From: Treponema brennaborense DSM 12168
GTDB lineage: Bacteria > Spirochaetota > Spirochaetia > Treponematales > Treponemataceae
Assembly: GCF_000212415.1 (NCBI RefSeq)
Contig: NC_015500.1
Span: 2,542,001-2,606,000 of the forward strand
Reading direction: 5' to 3'
DNA length: 64,000 bases
A program made the translations under genes and the position numbers. Below the pieces are notes generated by a model. The model searched no databases and was not told where the DNA came from. It saw only the letters and a list, made by a program, of their open reading frames with translations. Each line of letters opens with the position of its first letter. Positions within the stretch are counted from its first letter, which is position 1. Below, piece by piece: positions 43,555-52,679 of the stretch.

Positions 43555-43592
43555 ATTTGACTCTATATATTATAATAAGTTATACTCGTAGA
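43555..43592 (+). promoter_or_regulatory. Leader and promoter of array 2
   Basis: TTGACT (43557-43562) and TATACT (43581-43586) are 18 bases apart, placing the start of the pre-crRNA at about the first repeat. The segment repeats the array 1 leader in inverted orientation with one mismatch. About 240 bases between 43204 and 43440 hold nothing recognisable. Confidence 0.88.
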
Positions 43593-46500
43593 GTCGCTCC
43601 CTTCACGGGAGCGTGGATTGAAACCAATTAAGCCGGACATTCCAGACCTCACCTATGGTCGCTCCCTTCACGGGAGCGTGGATTGAAACTTACTGGTGAA
43701 ATGGCAATCGGTAACGACGGTGTCGCTCCCTTCACGGGAGCGTGGATTGAAACGCTGTAGTCGTCTCCGGCGTCAATTACTACGCGGGTCGCTCCCTTCA
43801 CGGGAGCGTGGATTGAAACTTTTTGTAATTCGCTATTGATAATTGCAATGTCGTCGCTCCCTTCACGGGAGCGTGGATTGAAACATTTCAGCTGCGGTTG
43901 GAATAGTCGGCATTGCCGTCGCTCCCTTCACGGGAGCGTGGATTGAAACGAAGTCGTATCCGTGGTTTTGTCGGAAACGGTTGTCGCTCCCTTCACGGGA
44001 GCGTGGATTGAAACTTACTGCCGGCATTGTCCTCATGGTAAAACATGTCGCTCCCTTCACGGGAGCGTGGATTGAAACTTGTAAAGTTTGCACCGATAAT
44101 ACTTGCAGTAGTGTCGCTCCCTTCACGGGAGCGTGGATTGAAACCGCCCCCCTTTGTATTTCGGAAAAATATCGCGCGTCGCTCCCTTCACGGGAGCGTG
44201 GATTGAAACTCCGTTGTTTGCGGGATATTGGGCGATTGTATGTCGCTCCCTTCACGGGAGCGTGGATTGAAACTTGCGAACGAGAATACAGGAAACGCAG
44301 TATTGCCGTCGCTCCCTTCACGGGAGCGTGGATTGAAACGTCGTTAAAAGTATAATCCGATGTATGAATAACGTCGCTCCCTTCACGGGAGCGTGGATTG
44401 AAACTACAGCTGGCGAAAGTTCGGGCTTGTTTGCAATGTCGCTCCCTTCACGGGAGCGTGGATTGAAACTATCATCCTGGTTGGGCTTGGTGCTTTTGTG
44501 CGTCGCTCCCTTCACGGGAGCGTGGATTGAAACAATTTATACAATGTTAGACGGTGCCGGGATGATGGTCGCTCCCTTCACGGGAGCGTGGATTGAAACT
44601 GCTGGCAATAGGTATATACCGCGCCCAGTGCTGTCGCTCCCTTCACGGGAGCGTGGATTGAAACATTTTTCAGGCTCCTATCCGCAAACAAGCGTTGTCG
44701 CTCCCTTCACGGGAGCGTGGATTGAAACGCGCCTTTAAGAAACGGAAGCTGTGTTATTCGCGTCGCTCCCTTCACGGGAGCGTGGATTGAAACAGTTTGG
44801 CGACATCCCGGAATATCAAACAAACCGTCGCTCCCTTCACGGGAGCGTGGATTGAAACCCAGTTGTCTTGTTTTTTGACACTGCGATTGCTGTCGCTCCC
44901 TTCACGGGAGCGTGGATTGAAACATGTCGCGCCCGAACTCTACGTACGGCACGCCGTCGCTCCCTTCACGGGAGCGTGGATTGAAACCAGTTTTTTGTTT
45001 AAATTCGTTTAAATCTTTTGGTCGCTCCCTTCACGGGAGCGTGGATTGAAACATTTCTATATGAAACCGTTGAACTTTGCGATATGTCGCTCCCTTCACG
45101 GGAGCGTGGATTGAAACTTGCAATGTCAATAGTTAAATTCTCAATCCAGTGTCGCTCCCTTCACGGGAGCGTGGATTGAAACGTTTCTTATTGAGCGATA
45201 TAATAAGAAAAACGTGTCGCTCCCTTCACGGGAGCGTGGATTGAAACATATATTCATTAAAACTAATGTCATGCGATAACTGTCGCTCCCTTCACGGGAG
45301 CGTGGATTGAAACTCATCCATATTTAAATAAAAATTTCCAGTGAAAAGTCGCTCCCTTCACGGGAGCGTGGATTGAAACATCAATAAATATAGCTTTATA
45401 ATCTGCTCTCAAGTCGCTCCCTTCACGGGAGCGTGGATTGAAACACACCTAATACAACTTTTGAGTTTACATAGCCAGTCGCTCCCTTCACGGGAGCGTG
45501 GATTGAAACTGATATGCAGTTACAATATGTTTCGTTGCAGAAGTCGCTCCCTTCACGGGAGCGTGGATTGAAACTTTTGGAATAGAATTTTTAGAAGATA
45601 GCAATATTGTCGCTCCCTTCACGGGAGCGTGGATTGAAACTGTTTTTAATTTATCAAATGTCAGGAAGATGAGTCGCTCCCTTCACGGGAGCGTGGATTG
45701 AAACGTATGGGTGCTCTTAACGATACTTATCCGTGTGTCGCTCCCTTCACGGGAGCGTGGATTGAAACAATTTTGAAAAGCAGCAAAGAAATCAGCCGAT
45801 TAGTCGCTCCCTTCACGGGAGCGTGGATTGAAACAGTAAAAAAATGTGCGAAGCGCTGTACCCTGTATGTCGCTCCCTTCACGGGAGCGTGGATTGAAAC
45901 GTTGAATACACCTCTATAACAAATGAACCTAAAGTCGCTCCCTTCACGGGAGCGTGGATTGAAACCTTTTGTATCGCCTACTTACGCAGTGGCAGCGTGT
46001 CGCTCCCTTCACGGGAGCGTGGATTGAAACCGGATAAAACGGATAAACCGGAAACGGACGATCGTCGCTCCCTTCACGGGAGCGTGGATTGAAACAGTCC
46101 AACATGGACGGTATGGGAGAACGTGCCGTCGCTCCCTTCACGGGAGCGTGGATTGAAACGCTCCCCAGTACTGGGTGCCTGCTCCGGTTCCGTCGCTCCC
46201 TTCACGGGAGCGTGGATTGAAACCGCGTGGGTCGGTCGCGCCGGAAAAGCGATGTGTCGCTCCCTTCACGGGAGCGTGGATTGAAACCCTCATATTAGCC
46301 CGGTTTTGTGTATTGTATTAGGTCGCTCCCTTCACGGGAGCGTGGATTGAAACAAAATTTTATCCGGTAACACTCGGAGCGGACGAACGTCGCTCCCTTC
46401 ACGGGAGCGTGGATTGAAACAAACACATTTTTGCCGTTGTGTTTTTGTTCCAGTCGCTCCCTTCACGGGAGCGTGGATTGAAACATAAGCTTCAAGCAGT

Positions 46501-48043
46501 CACCGCCTTCCAGTTTGGTCGCTCCCTTCACGGGAGCGTGGATTGAAACCAGAAGAAACGGTTAAAGAAAGATACGAAAGCGTCGCTCCCTTCACGGGAG
46601 CGTGGATTGAAACGGCGCAAGGAAGGGGCGTTCTCGACGCTCTCAAGTCGCTCCCTTCACGGGAGCGTGGATTGAAACTACCGATCTGCGGCATTACCGA
46701 TATAAAAAAATGTCGCTCCCTTCACGGGAGCGTGGATTGAAACTTTTGTATCGCCTACTTACGCAGTGGCAGCGTGTGTCGCTCCCTTCACGGGAGCGTG
46801 GATTGAAACTGTTTTTTTTCATTTTTAAAAGCTGGTCAAAATGTCGCTCCCTTCACGGGAGCGTGGATTGAAACAGCTCTTGGTATCTGGAAGCGAACGG
46901 AAATAATGTCGCTCCCTTCACGGGAGCGTGGATTGAAACCTTGTACGTACACGCAGATTCTTGCCGTTAACGTCGCTCCCTTCACGGGAGCGTGGATTGA
47001 AACAATACCGATACGATAATAACCAACCATACACGGTCGCTCCCTTCACGGGAGCGTGGATTGAAACAACGTTGCCGTGCCAATTTCTAACTGCTACTTT
47101 GTCGCTCCCTTCACGGGAGCGTGGATTGAAACTACGACGACTTCTAAACCTCATTTAAATACCTCGTCGCTCCCTTCACGGGAGCGTGGATTGAAACCGC
47201 TCTCCCGGCGGGAAAGTTGACCCGTCGGAAAGTCGCTCCCTTCACGGGAGCGTGGATTGAAACTCGATGTAACGATCCTCAAGTTTTTTCTTTTGTTGTC
47301 GCTCCCTTCACGGGAGCGTGGATTGAAACATTTTTGAGACAACGTATCGAGGCTCAATTGGATGTCGCTCCCTTCACGGGAGCGTGGATTGAAACCAGTC
47401 TGAACTTTATTTTACAGGTTTTGCGGCTGTCGCTCCCTTCACGGGAGCGTGGATTGAAACCGCAGTTCAACGCGCTAATAATCCGCAAGAACGGTCGCTC
47501 CCTTCACGGGAGCGTGGATTGAAACATTGAGCAGCCCGTTTTATAAAATCACGGGAACGTCGCTCCCTTCACGGGAGCGTGGATTGAAACATAAAAAAGC
47601 AGATATTCTCGAAGCCATAAAAGTCGCTCCCTTCACGGGAGCGTGGATTGAAACTACGGCGTAACTGATGAAAATGCCGTTGCAAGTGTCGCTCCCTTCA
47701 CGGGAGCGTGGATTGAAACGTTTACCCCGCAGAAACGGAAGAGGAATTGTAGTCGCTCCCTTCACGGGAGCGTGGATTGAAACACAGGTTATCATCGTCA
47801 GCCTCCGTATCGCGGTCGTCGCTCCCTTCACGGGAGCGTGGATTGAAACTTCGATTTCCGACAAGTCGCCGTTAAGATCCCGTCGCTCCCTTCACGGGAG
47901 CGTGGATTGAAACGGAAAACTCGGTACTGCTCCTTGTCTCTTACTGTCGCTCCCTTCACGGGAGCGTGGATTGAAACGTCAGGGTCAACTTGGTCAGAGT
48001 TGATTAAAGAGGTCGCTCCCTTCACGGGAGCGTGGATTGAAAC
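43593..48043 (+). CRISPR. CRISPR array 2, type I-C, 69 repeats and 68 spacers
   Basis: It carries the same 32-base repeat as array 1 in the opposite orientation (begins GTCGCTCCC, ends GTGGATTGAAAC), so it is read rightwards, away from the cas genes. Hand count gives 69 repeats, which read as identical. Spacers are mostly 32-36 bases. The leader-distal end shows no degenerate repeat; it stops after a perfect repeat and joins an IS256 fragment, so the old end has been lost. One spacer (46354-46388) covers a protospacer also held in array 1, and two spacers (45966-45998 and 46744-46777) overlap with a one-base slip. Confidence 0.99.
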
Positions 48044-48463
48044 GCTGTACAAAACGGGCACGGCAGCAAGCAGGTGAGAACTGAGGACGGGATTCTTGAA
48101 ATCAAGGTACCGCGAGACCGGCAGGGTGAGTTTGAACCGGCGATAATAGCCAAACACCAAAAAGAGTTTAAGGGTTTTGATGATAAAATCCTGTCAATGT
48201 ATTCACGCGGAATGACAACGAGGGAAATACAGGGGCACCTGAAAGGTATTTATGCTATCGATGTGTCGCCCGATTTAATAAGCAGAGTAACCGATTCAGT
48301 AAAGGAAATGCTGGATGAATGGAAAGGGCGGAGCCTTGAATCATTTTACCCTGTGTTATTTCTCGATGCCATAAGGATTAATATCAGGGAAAACGGACAA
48401 ATCATCAAGAAAGCGGTGTATCTTGCTCTTGCCATACGGATGGACGGACAAAAAGAACTTTAA
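48044..48463 (+). pseudogene. IS256-family transposase, internal fragment
   Basis: An open stretch of 139 codons encodes only the middle of an IS256-type transposase: NGHGSKQVRTEDGILEIKVP, RDRQGEFEPAIIAKHQKEF, MYSRGMTTREIQGHLKGIY, VSPDLISRVTDSV, then FLDAIRINIRENG (the first catalytic Asp) and KKAVYLALAIRMDGQKE, where it breaks off. Full-length members are about 400 residues, so both ends are missing, including the second Asp and the Glu. The coding sequence starts within a few bases of the last CRISPR repeat. It cannot be active. Confidence 0.9.
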
Positions 48464-48634
48464 GCTTCGCATAATCCGCCGTTTCCTCGCGCCCGCCTGC
48501 ATATGTTCTAAAGGTTATTTCTGTTCTCATATTTTTTTCTCAACCTACCAGCAATCGGCGTAATGATTGCTGGTAGTAAACTCCTTCCCATTATGGTCGC
48601 TGTGCCCCTCCGGTGCATCCGTCCCATTCCTGAT

Positions 48635-49174
48635 CTATAGTTTATTGCAAAATTCGATAATTTCCTCTTTTCTTTGTTCCACAGCTTCCTTATATTCCAC
48701 CGAGCACAAACCCAGACTGCCACAACGCGCAATTTCCATATGTCCATAGAAATGCTCAATACTTTCGATAATTCTATTGCATTCTCCGATACTTGGACCT
48801 GTTCGTAATGCGATTACATAACCTTTTTTCCCTTTACTGACAGCAGCATGTGGTTCATGCGTATTGCACCAAGGTGTGCATCTGTCAATAAACGCTTTAA
48901 ATTGACCCGGAATATCTGCCCAATAGGATGGTGCTACCAAAACAAGGATGTCCGCCCTCTCATACTCCTTTATGATCAGATCTATATCATCCTGCTGCAT
49001 ACATTTTGCTGTTGTATGACAGCTCCTGCATCCCTTGCAGAAGTCAAAATCATAATCATCAATGCATATACTTTTTGTATGGTATTTGTGCGACATCTGT
49101 TCTGATACTATTTTTACAATTTCCGCTGTGGCTCCGGTTTTAACGGGACTGCAATTCATTACAAGTGCGTTCAT
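48635..49174 (-). CDS. Flavodoxin-family NAD(P)H-dependent oxidoreductase
   Basis: A 179-residue protein with the flavodoxin-like FMN-reductase fold. The FMN phosphate loop is NCSPVKTGATAEIV (residues 7-20). A cysteine cluster CKGCRSCHTTAKCMQ near 45 resembles the motif of iron-sulfur flavoproteins. The segment VLVAPSYWADIPGQFKAFIDR near 80 is the conserved P-x-Y-W loop. A GGAGG site lies directly upstream of the ATG. It seems intact between mobile-element fragments. Its promoter region carries two copies of a 20-base box with a CRISPR-repeat-like fragment between them. The physiological substrate is unknown. Confidence 0.87.
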   Translation of the reverse strand: MNALVMNCSPVKTGATAEIVKIVSEQMSHKYHTKSICIDDYDFDFCKGCRSCHTTAKCMQQDDIDLIIKEYERADILVLVAPSYWADIPGQFKAFIDRCTPWCNTHEPHAAVSKGKKGYVIALRTGPSIGECNRIIESIEHFYGHMEIARCGSLGLCSVEYKEAVEQRKEEIIEFCNKL

Positions 49175-49264
49175 GATGACCTCCTTGTTATGCCAATAAC
49201 ACCTTTTTCAAATCTGCCGCATACAACTCCTGCTGCTTCTTCAGATATACTTTCACAAAAGGTT

Positions 49265-49350
49265 ATTATACCTAGTTAATTTTTCTGGTCAACCTGCAAC
49301 CTTCAATCCACGCGGAAACCCGCGATAAACATTATACCTAGTTAATTTTT
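49265..49350 (-). promoter_or_regulatory. Duplicated promoter/operator box upstream of the flavoprotein gene
   Basis: The 20-base sequence ATTATACCTAGTTAATTTTT occurs at 49265-49284 and 49331-49350, 66 bases apart. On the minus strand each copy reads TTAACTAGG followed by TATAAT. The copy nearer the gene forms a full promoter, TTGACC-16 bases-TATAAT. The farther copy supplies a -10 whose start point would fall at the edge of a CRISPR-repeat-like hairpin. Confidence 0.72.
49302..49324 (-). repeat. Solitary CRISPR-repeat-like element with its own hairpin
   Basis: TTCAATCCACGC matches the array repeat, and the next bases build a different but equivalent stem, CGCGG-AAAC-CCGCG, where array repeats have CGCTCCC/GGGAGCG. 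The element therefore keeps both the handle sequence and a hairpin at the same place. It lies between two copies of a promoter box. Confidence 0.68.
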
Positions 49351-49625
49351 TGGGGTTACTCTACAACAAATACGGTGTTAAATGGCCAAACCCCGATATT
49401 ATCATCGATGGGCAACTCGCCGACATAAAAAAAGTAACAACGTCGATAAAATCCCGCTTAAAAAGCGCAAGAGAGCAGCGTGTTAAAACGGCGGTCCTTA
49501 CTATTCCGGACAGCTTCACGGACGATAATATTCGCGACGCTTTCGCAATATGGAAAGGAGAGCATCACTCTCCGATGACCGTATTTTGGATTATAAAAGG
49601 AAAGGTCAAAAAAACTATTCTTTAA
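49350..49625 (+). pseudogene. Phage-derived nuclease-like fragment (C-terminal part)
   Basis: A 91-codon frame with no proper start of its own (TTG inside the promoter box). It reads YNKYGVKWPNPDIIIDGQLA near its start, then RVKTAVLTIPDSFTDDNI and SPMTVFWIIKGKVKKTIL. This recalls the C-terminal toxin-like nuclease domains (CdiA-CT or phage barnase/ColicinE5-like) at the ends of phage head proteins. The family is a guess from pattern. The 5' part is missing, and a strong hairpin and a DNA methyltransferase gene follow, as in phage modules. Confidence 0.4.
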
Positions 49626-49633
49626 AAAAATCA

Positions 49634-49659
49634 CGGGGGCGTTTTAATAAACGCCCCCG
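49634..49659. terminator. Perfect 11-bp hairpin
   Basis: CGGGGGCGTTT and AAACGCCCCCG enclose TAAT. On the minus strand a run of T follows, and on the plus strand it lies just after the nuclease-like fragment's stop. It is probably a phage-type terminator. Confidence 0.6.
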
Positions 49660-49771
49660 GCACCGATCGGGCAGTCCTATTTCTAGAAGCTCCTCAACCA
49701 TAATTAATATATCATGTCTGTATAAAAAAAGCAAGTTGTTTTGCGTGATATTCTCAAATAAAGGAGTCACC

Positions 49772-50268
49772 GTGAACAACACCGTCTTTTTAAGAGATTG
49801 TATGCCTTTTTTAAAAGAATGCAAAGATAAGGAATTCGACCTTGCAATCGTAGATCCGCCGTACGGGGGGGGGGCACGAGAACGGGAAAATTAATAAATC
49901 TGGAGGTTCAATATCAGGATGTTCAAAAAATATGATATCACGCACCGGAGGATCTTGGGCAAAAAAATATGACAATAAAATAAAAAAATGGGACGTTGCG
50001 CCTGATCCAGAATATTTTTCCGAGCTATTTCGCGTCTCAAAAAATCAAATTATATTCGGCGGTAATTATTTTCAGCTACCACCGACCCGATGTTTTGTCA
50101 TTCTCCGAAAAAAACAAATCCCTATTAAAGGATTTTCTATGTCGCCGGTCGAATACGCCTGGACAAGCTTCAGTCAAAACGCAAAATTGTTCGAATGTTT
50201 TACAAGCGGAAACGCTAAATACAAGCGATTCCATCCGACACAAAAACCGGTGGAATTATACGAATCAA
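49772..50268 (+). pseudogene. DNA N6/N4 methyltransferase, frameshifted at G10 and missing its 3' end
   Basis: The gene starts with GTG at 49772 behind AAGGAG and reads to the catalytic motif VDPPYGGG, then hits a G10 run and stops at 49894. One frame over it continues GKINKSGGSISGCSKN, then WDVAPDPEYFSELF, IIFGGNYFQLPP and KRFHPTQKPVELYE. With nine G the frame would be continuous. The order of motifs (DPPY first) is that of beta-class enzymes, whose SAM-binding motif (D-P-F-x-G-S-G) comes last. That part is absent because the sequence runs into the end of a MATE gene. The protein is therefore inactive even in the restored frame. Confidence 0.87.
49865..49874 (+). repeat. Homopolymer tract of ten G inside the methyltransferase gene
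   Basis: Ten G follow the codons for the catalytic D-P-P-Y. Loss of one G restores the frame. It has the same length and the same frame consequence as the tract in the SDR gene at 12629. Confidence 0.9.
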
Positions 50269-50270
50269 AA

Positions 50271-51617
50271 TCACGCTTTTCCGAAATCTCCCGCGCGCCC
50301 CAGACGCCCCCGAATCCGTTTCACGTACATCGGAAACTCGTACGCAATCATCACCACCCAGCCGAGCGCACACGCGTACGCAATCCCCTGAATGCCGAAC
50401 CGCGGCGCAAGCACGTACACGAACGCCACCCGCGCGCCCATCTGCAGCAGCGTCGAAACGAGCGTCACGCGCACGTCCCCCATCCCGCGAAAAATCCCCT
50501 GCAAACCGTTCGTCCAAGCGGGCAACAGGTAAAAAAACGCCATCGCGCGCAGATACGACGAACCGGACAGCACCACCGCCGCCTGCGCTCCCACGAACAG
50601 CCGCATGATCGGCTCGGCGCAAAAAAACACCGCAGTGCCGATGCCTACCCAATACGCCGTCTCTATAAGCATACCCGCTCTGATTCCCGAACGCAGCCGC
50701 TCCGTTTTTTCCGCACCGCGATTCTGCGCAAGAAACGTCGTCAGCGAATGGGAAATGCTCTGCTGCGGTGAAAACGCAAAATCATCCACGCGCGTAACCG
50801 CGTTGTACGCCGCAATCGTTCCCACGCCGAGCGGATTCACCGCCCCCTGAACGAACAGCTTCCCCACGTACAGACACGTCTGCTGCATCGCGCTCACCCA
50901 GCTGAACTGCACCGTTTTTTTCAGCAGCGCCGCGTCCACCACCACGTCCCGCGCCAAAATCCGCAGCAGCGGCTGCCGCGCGTACACGTAGCCGACGCAC
51001 AAAACCGCCGAAACCACCTGCGCCCCCGCCGTAGCCCAGGCAGCCCCGTTCGCACCCCAGCCGCAGCGCGCCACGAAAATGAAATCGAGCACACCGTTCA
51101 AAACGGCGGAAATCACGACGCACACGATCGGCGTCCGCGAATCTCCCACGCTGCGCAGCGCCGACGCAAACAGATTATATAAAAAAGTAAACGCAAGCGA
51201 ACCGAACACGATCCTCAAATACGACGCAGCCGTATCCAGCAGTTCAGGCGGCGTCCGAATCAGCTGCAGCAGCGGCCGCACGAACGCAATCCCCACTGCG
51301 CTCAGCACGGCGGTAAACGCAAGCCCCGGAAACAGCGCGGTGGAAATCTGCCGTTTCAGCGTCCCGTAATCTTCCGCACCGAAAAACCCGCTCATCAGAA
51401 TCGACGCACCCATGCACAGCCCAACGAGGACAAAAATGACGATGTTCATGACCGGACTCGCAACCCCCACCGCCGCCAACGGCACGGTTCCGGCAAACCG
51501 CCCCAAAACGATCGAATCGACGGCGTTGTACGTGAGCTGAAACACGTTTCCCAATACGAGCGGAACCGCGTACGATACGAGGTGCCGGGGAATATTCCCC
51601 GTTGTCATTTTTACCAT
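50271..51617 (-). CDS. MATE-family efflux transporter
   Basis: A 448-residue antiporter with about 12 helices. The N-terminal VPLVLGNVFQLTYNAVDSIV and LAAVGVASPVMNIVIF, and the second-half start QFSWVSAMQQTCLYVGKLFV, are typical of the DinF/NorM-like MATE group. The start at 51617 gives MVKMTTGNIPRHLVSYAVPL; another Met three codons later is possible and neither has a strong ribosome site. Its 3' end abuts the truncated methyltransferase, which marks a rearrangement point. It is unrelated in sequence to a close degree with the MATE gene at 15.3 kb. Substrate unknown. Confidence 0.88.
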   Translation of the reverse strand: MVKMTTGNIPRHLVSYAVPLVLGNVFQLTYNAVDSIVLGRFAGTVPLAAVGVASPVMNIVIFVLVGLCMGASILMSGFFGAEDYGTLKRQISTALFPGLAFTAVLSAVGIAFVRPLLQLIRTPPELLDTAASYLRIVFGSLAFTFLYNLFASALRSVGDSRTPIVCVVISAVLNGVLDFIFVARCGWGANGAAWATAGAQVVSAVLCVGYVYARQPLLRILARDVVVDAALLKKTVQFSWVSAMQQTCLYVGKLFVQGAVNPLGVGTIAAYNAVTRVDDFAFSPQQSISHSLTTFLAQNRGAEKTERLRSGIRAGMLIETAYWVGIGTAVFFCAEPIMRLFVGAQAAVVLSGSSYLRAMAFFYLLPAWTNGLQGIFRGMGDVRVTLVSTLLQMGARVAFVYVLAPRFGIQGIAYACALGWVVMIAYEFPMYVKRIRGRLGRAGDFGKA

Positions 51618-51809
51618 ATATGAATAAAACCTTATTGGAAGCGCACGTCTCCGCACACGGGCTTTTCGGGGCTTGACCTCTCGGCCGGTAAAAACGTTCC
51701 GTTCCGGCCCGTTTTTACCCGCTTCGCGGCCCCTCCAATCCCGGCTGGTCTTGTACCCGCACGGCCGGCACATCGGCATATTTATCAGTATCATAAACGC
51801 TTTCGCCGT

Positions 51810-52211
51810 CTATTGCAAGCAAGTTTCGGCAACGCGTTCGTACACGTATTGTTTTTCAGTATTTTGAATATAAGTCCGCAGCGTATCTTTGCTTACTAAA
51901 AAAGAAAGCTGCTCTACGTGATTTTCAAGATCGGTTCCGGCAACGGAATACCATCGACCGTCCTTGTATAAATATTCTTCAAACGACAAACTGAGCACGT
52001 TTTTATCGATATCCGCACGCCCGCGAAAACCTTTTATTTCCGCGGTATCACCATATAGGATCTGAAACGTATCCGAATCGGTGATGACAATCGTTCTTTC
52101 ACCGTTTTTCCAAACACCGTACGGCCGCTGCGCATTTGAACAACCGAAAACGGCAATTCCCATACACAGCAGAAAAACGGCCAGCCGTAAAAAACGCAAG
52201 CCGGTTCGCAT
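51810..52211 (-). CDS. Small lipoprotein of unknown function
   Basis: A 133-residue lipoprotein. The signal sequence RLAVFLLCMGIAVFGCSNAQ ends in a lipobox with Cys about residue 24. The mature part is a small beta-rich domain (PYGVWKNGERTIVITDSDTF, then FLVSKDTLRTYIQ) like those of lipocalin-type or META-like Treponema lipoproteins. It is not recognised further. The ATG at 52211 overlaps the stop of the PEGA lipoprotein as TAATG, so translation is coupled; a longer frame upstream runs inside that gene. Confidence 0.72.
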   Translation of the reverse strand: MRTGLRFLRLAVFLLCMGIAVFGCSNAQRPYGVWKNGERTIVITDSDTFQILYGDTAEIKGFRGRADIDKNVLSLSFEEYLYKDGRWYSVAGTDLENHVEQLSFLVSKDTLRTYIQNTEKQYVYERVAETCLQ

Positions 52212-52567
52212 TATTGCGCGGAAGGTGTTAAAACATAAGACTGATTCTGTTTCGGACCGTACACGTACAGCAGCGACGGCCACCACAGCAGCAGACCGCA
52301 TACGAGATTAACCGGTTTCACTTCTTTTTTAAGTTCCGTATACGTATCTTTATACCCTTCTTTTACAATCAGAACGTCCGGTGATTCCCAGACTGCGTTG
52401 CTCAGTTTTACGGCAGTCGGCGTAGTACCCACAAGTTCTCCGTCCACGTACACTTGCGCACCGGGAACGTCGGAAACGAACCGGACGTTCGTTCCGGACA
52501 CACACCCCGTTCCCAACAGCACCGCAGTAACGACCGCAGCAACTGATACGAACACTTTTGATTTCAT
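52211..52567 (-). CDS. PEGA-domain lipoprotein
   Basis: A 118-residue lipoprotein. A signal peptide ends at the lipobox LLGTGC (Cys about residue 22). A PEGA domain follows: VRFVSDVPGAQVYVDGELVGTTPTAVKL, here split as VPGAQVYVDGELVG and TTPTAVKL. PEGA modules occur on surface or envelope proteins. A C-terminal hydrophobic stretch (VCGLLLWWPSLLYVYGP) is common in spirochaete members. ATG at 52567 has GAGG six bases upstream; a GTG one codon earlier is less likely. Divergent from the XRE regulator gene, with shared AATCT-type sites between. Confidence 0.82.
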   Translation of the reverse strand: MKSKVFVSVAAVVTAVLLGTGCVSGTNVRFVSDVPGAQVYVDGELVGTTPTAVKLSNAVWESPDVLIVKEGYKDTYTELKKEVKPVNLVCGLLLWWPSLLYVYGPKQNQSYVLTPSAQ

Positions 52568-52679
52568 CACGAACCTCTCTTCTCAGCATTTTTAATCAGA
52601 TATGCACATGTAAATGATTATATCTAATCACATTTAAATCTATTTTATATCTTTTCAGATTTATGTCAAGAGGAATAGC

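Noticed and set aside
43593-48160. The same kinds of ORFs across the second array, some reaching past 48043
   Set aside because: Again these are translated repeats.
48508-48759. 83-codon minus frame overlapping the flavoprotein end
   Set aside because: Out of frame with the flavoprotein gene and without homology.
48044-50268. Intact prophage or active insertion sequence
   Set aside because: Only fragments are present: no integrase, capsid or terminase gene, no complete transposase and no terminal inverted repeats.
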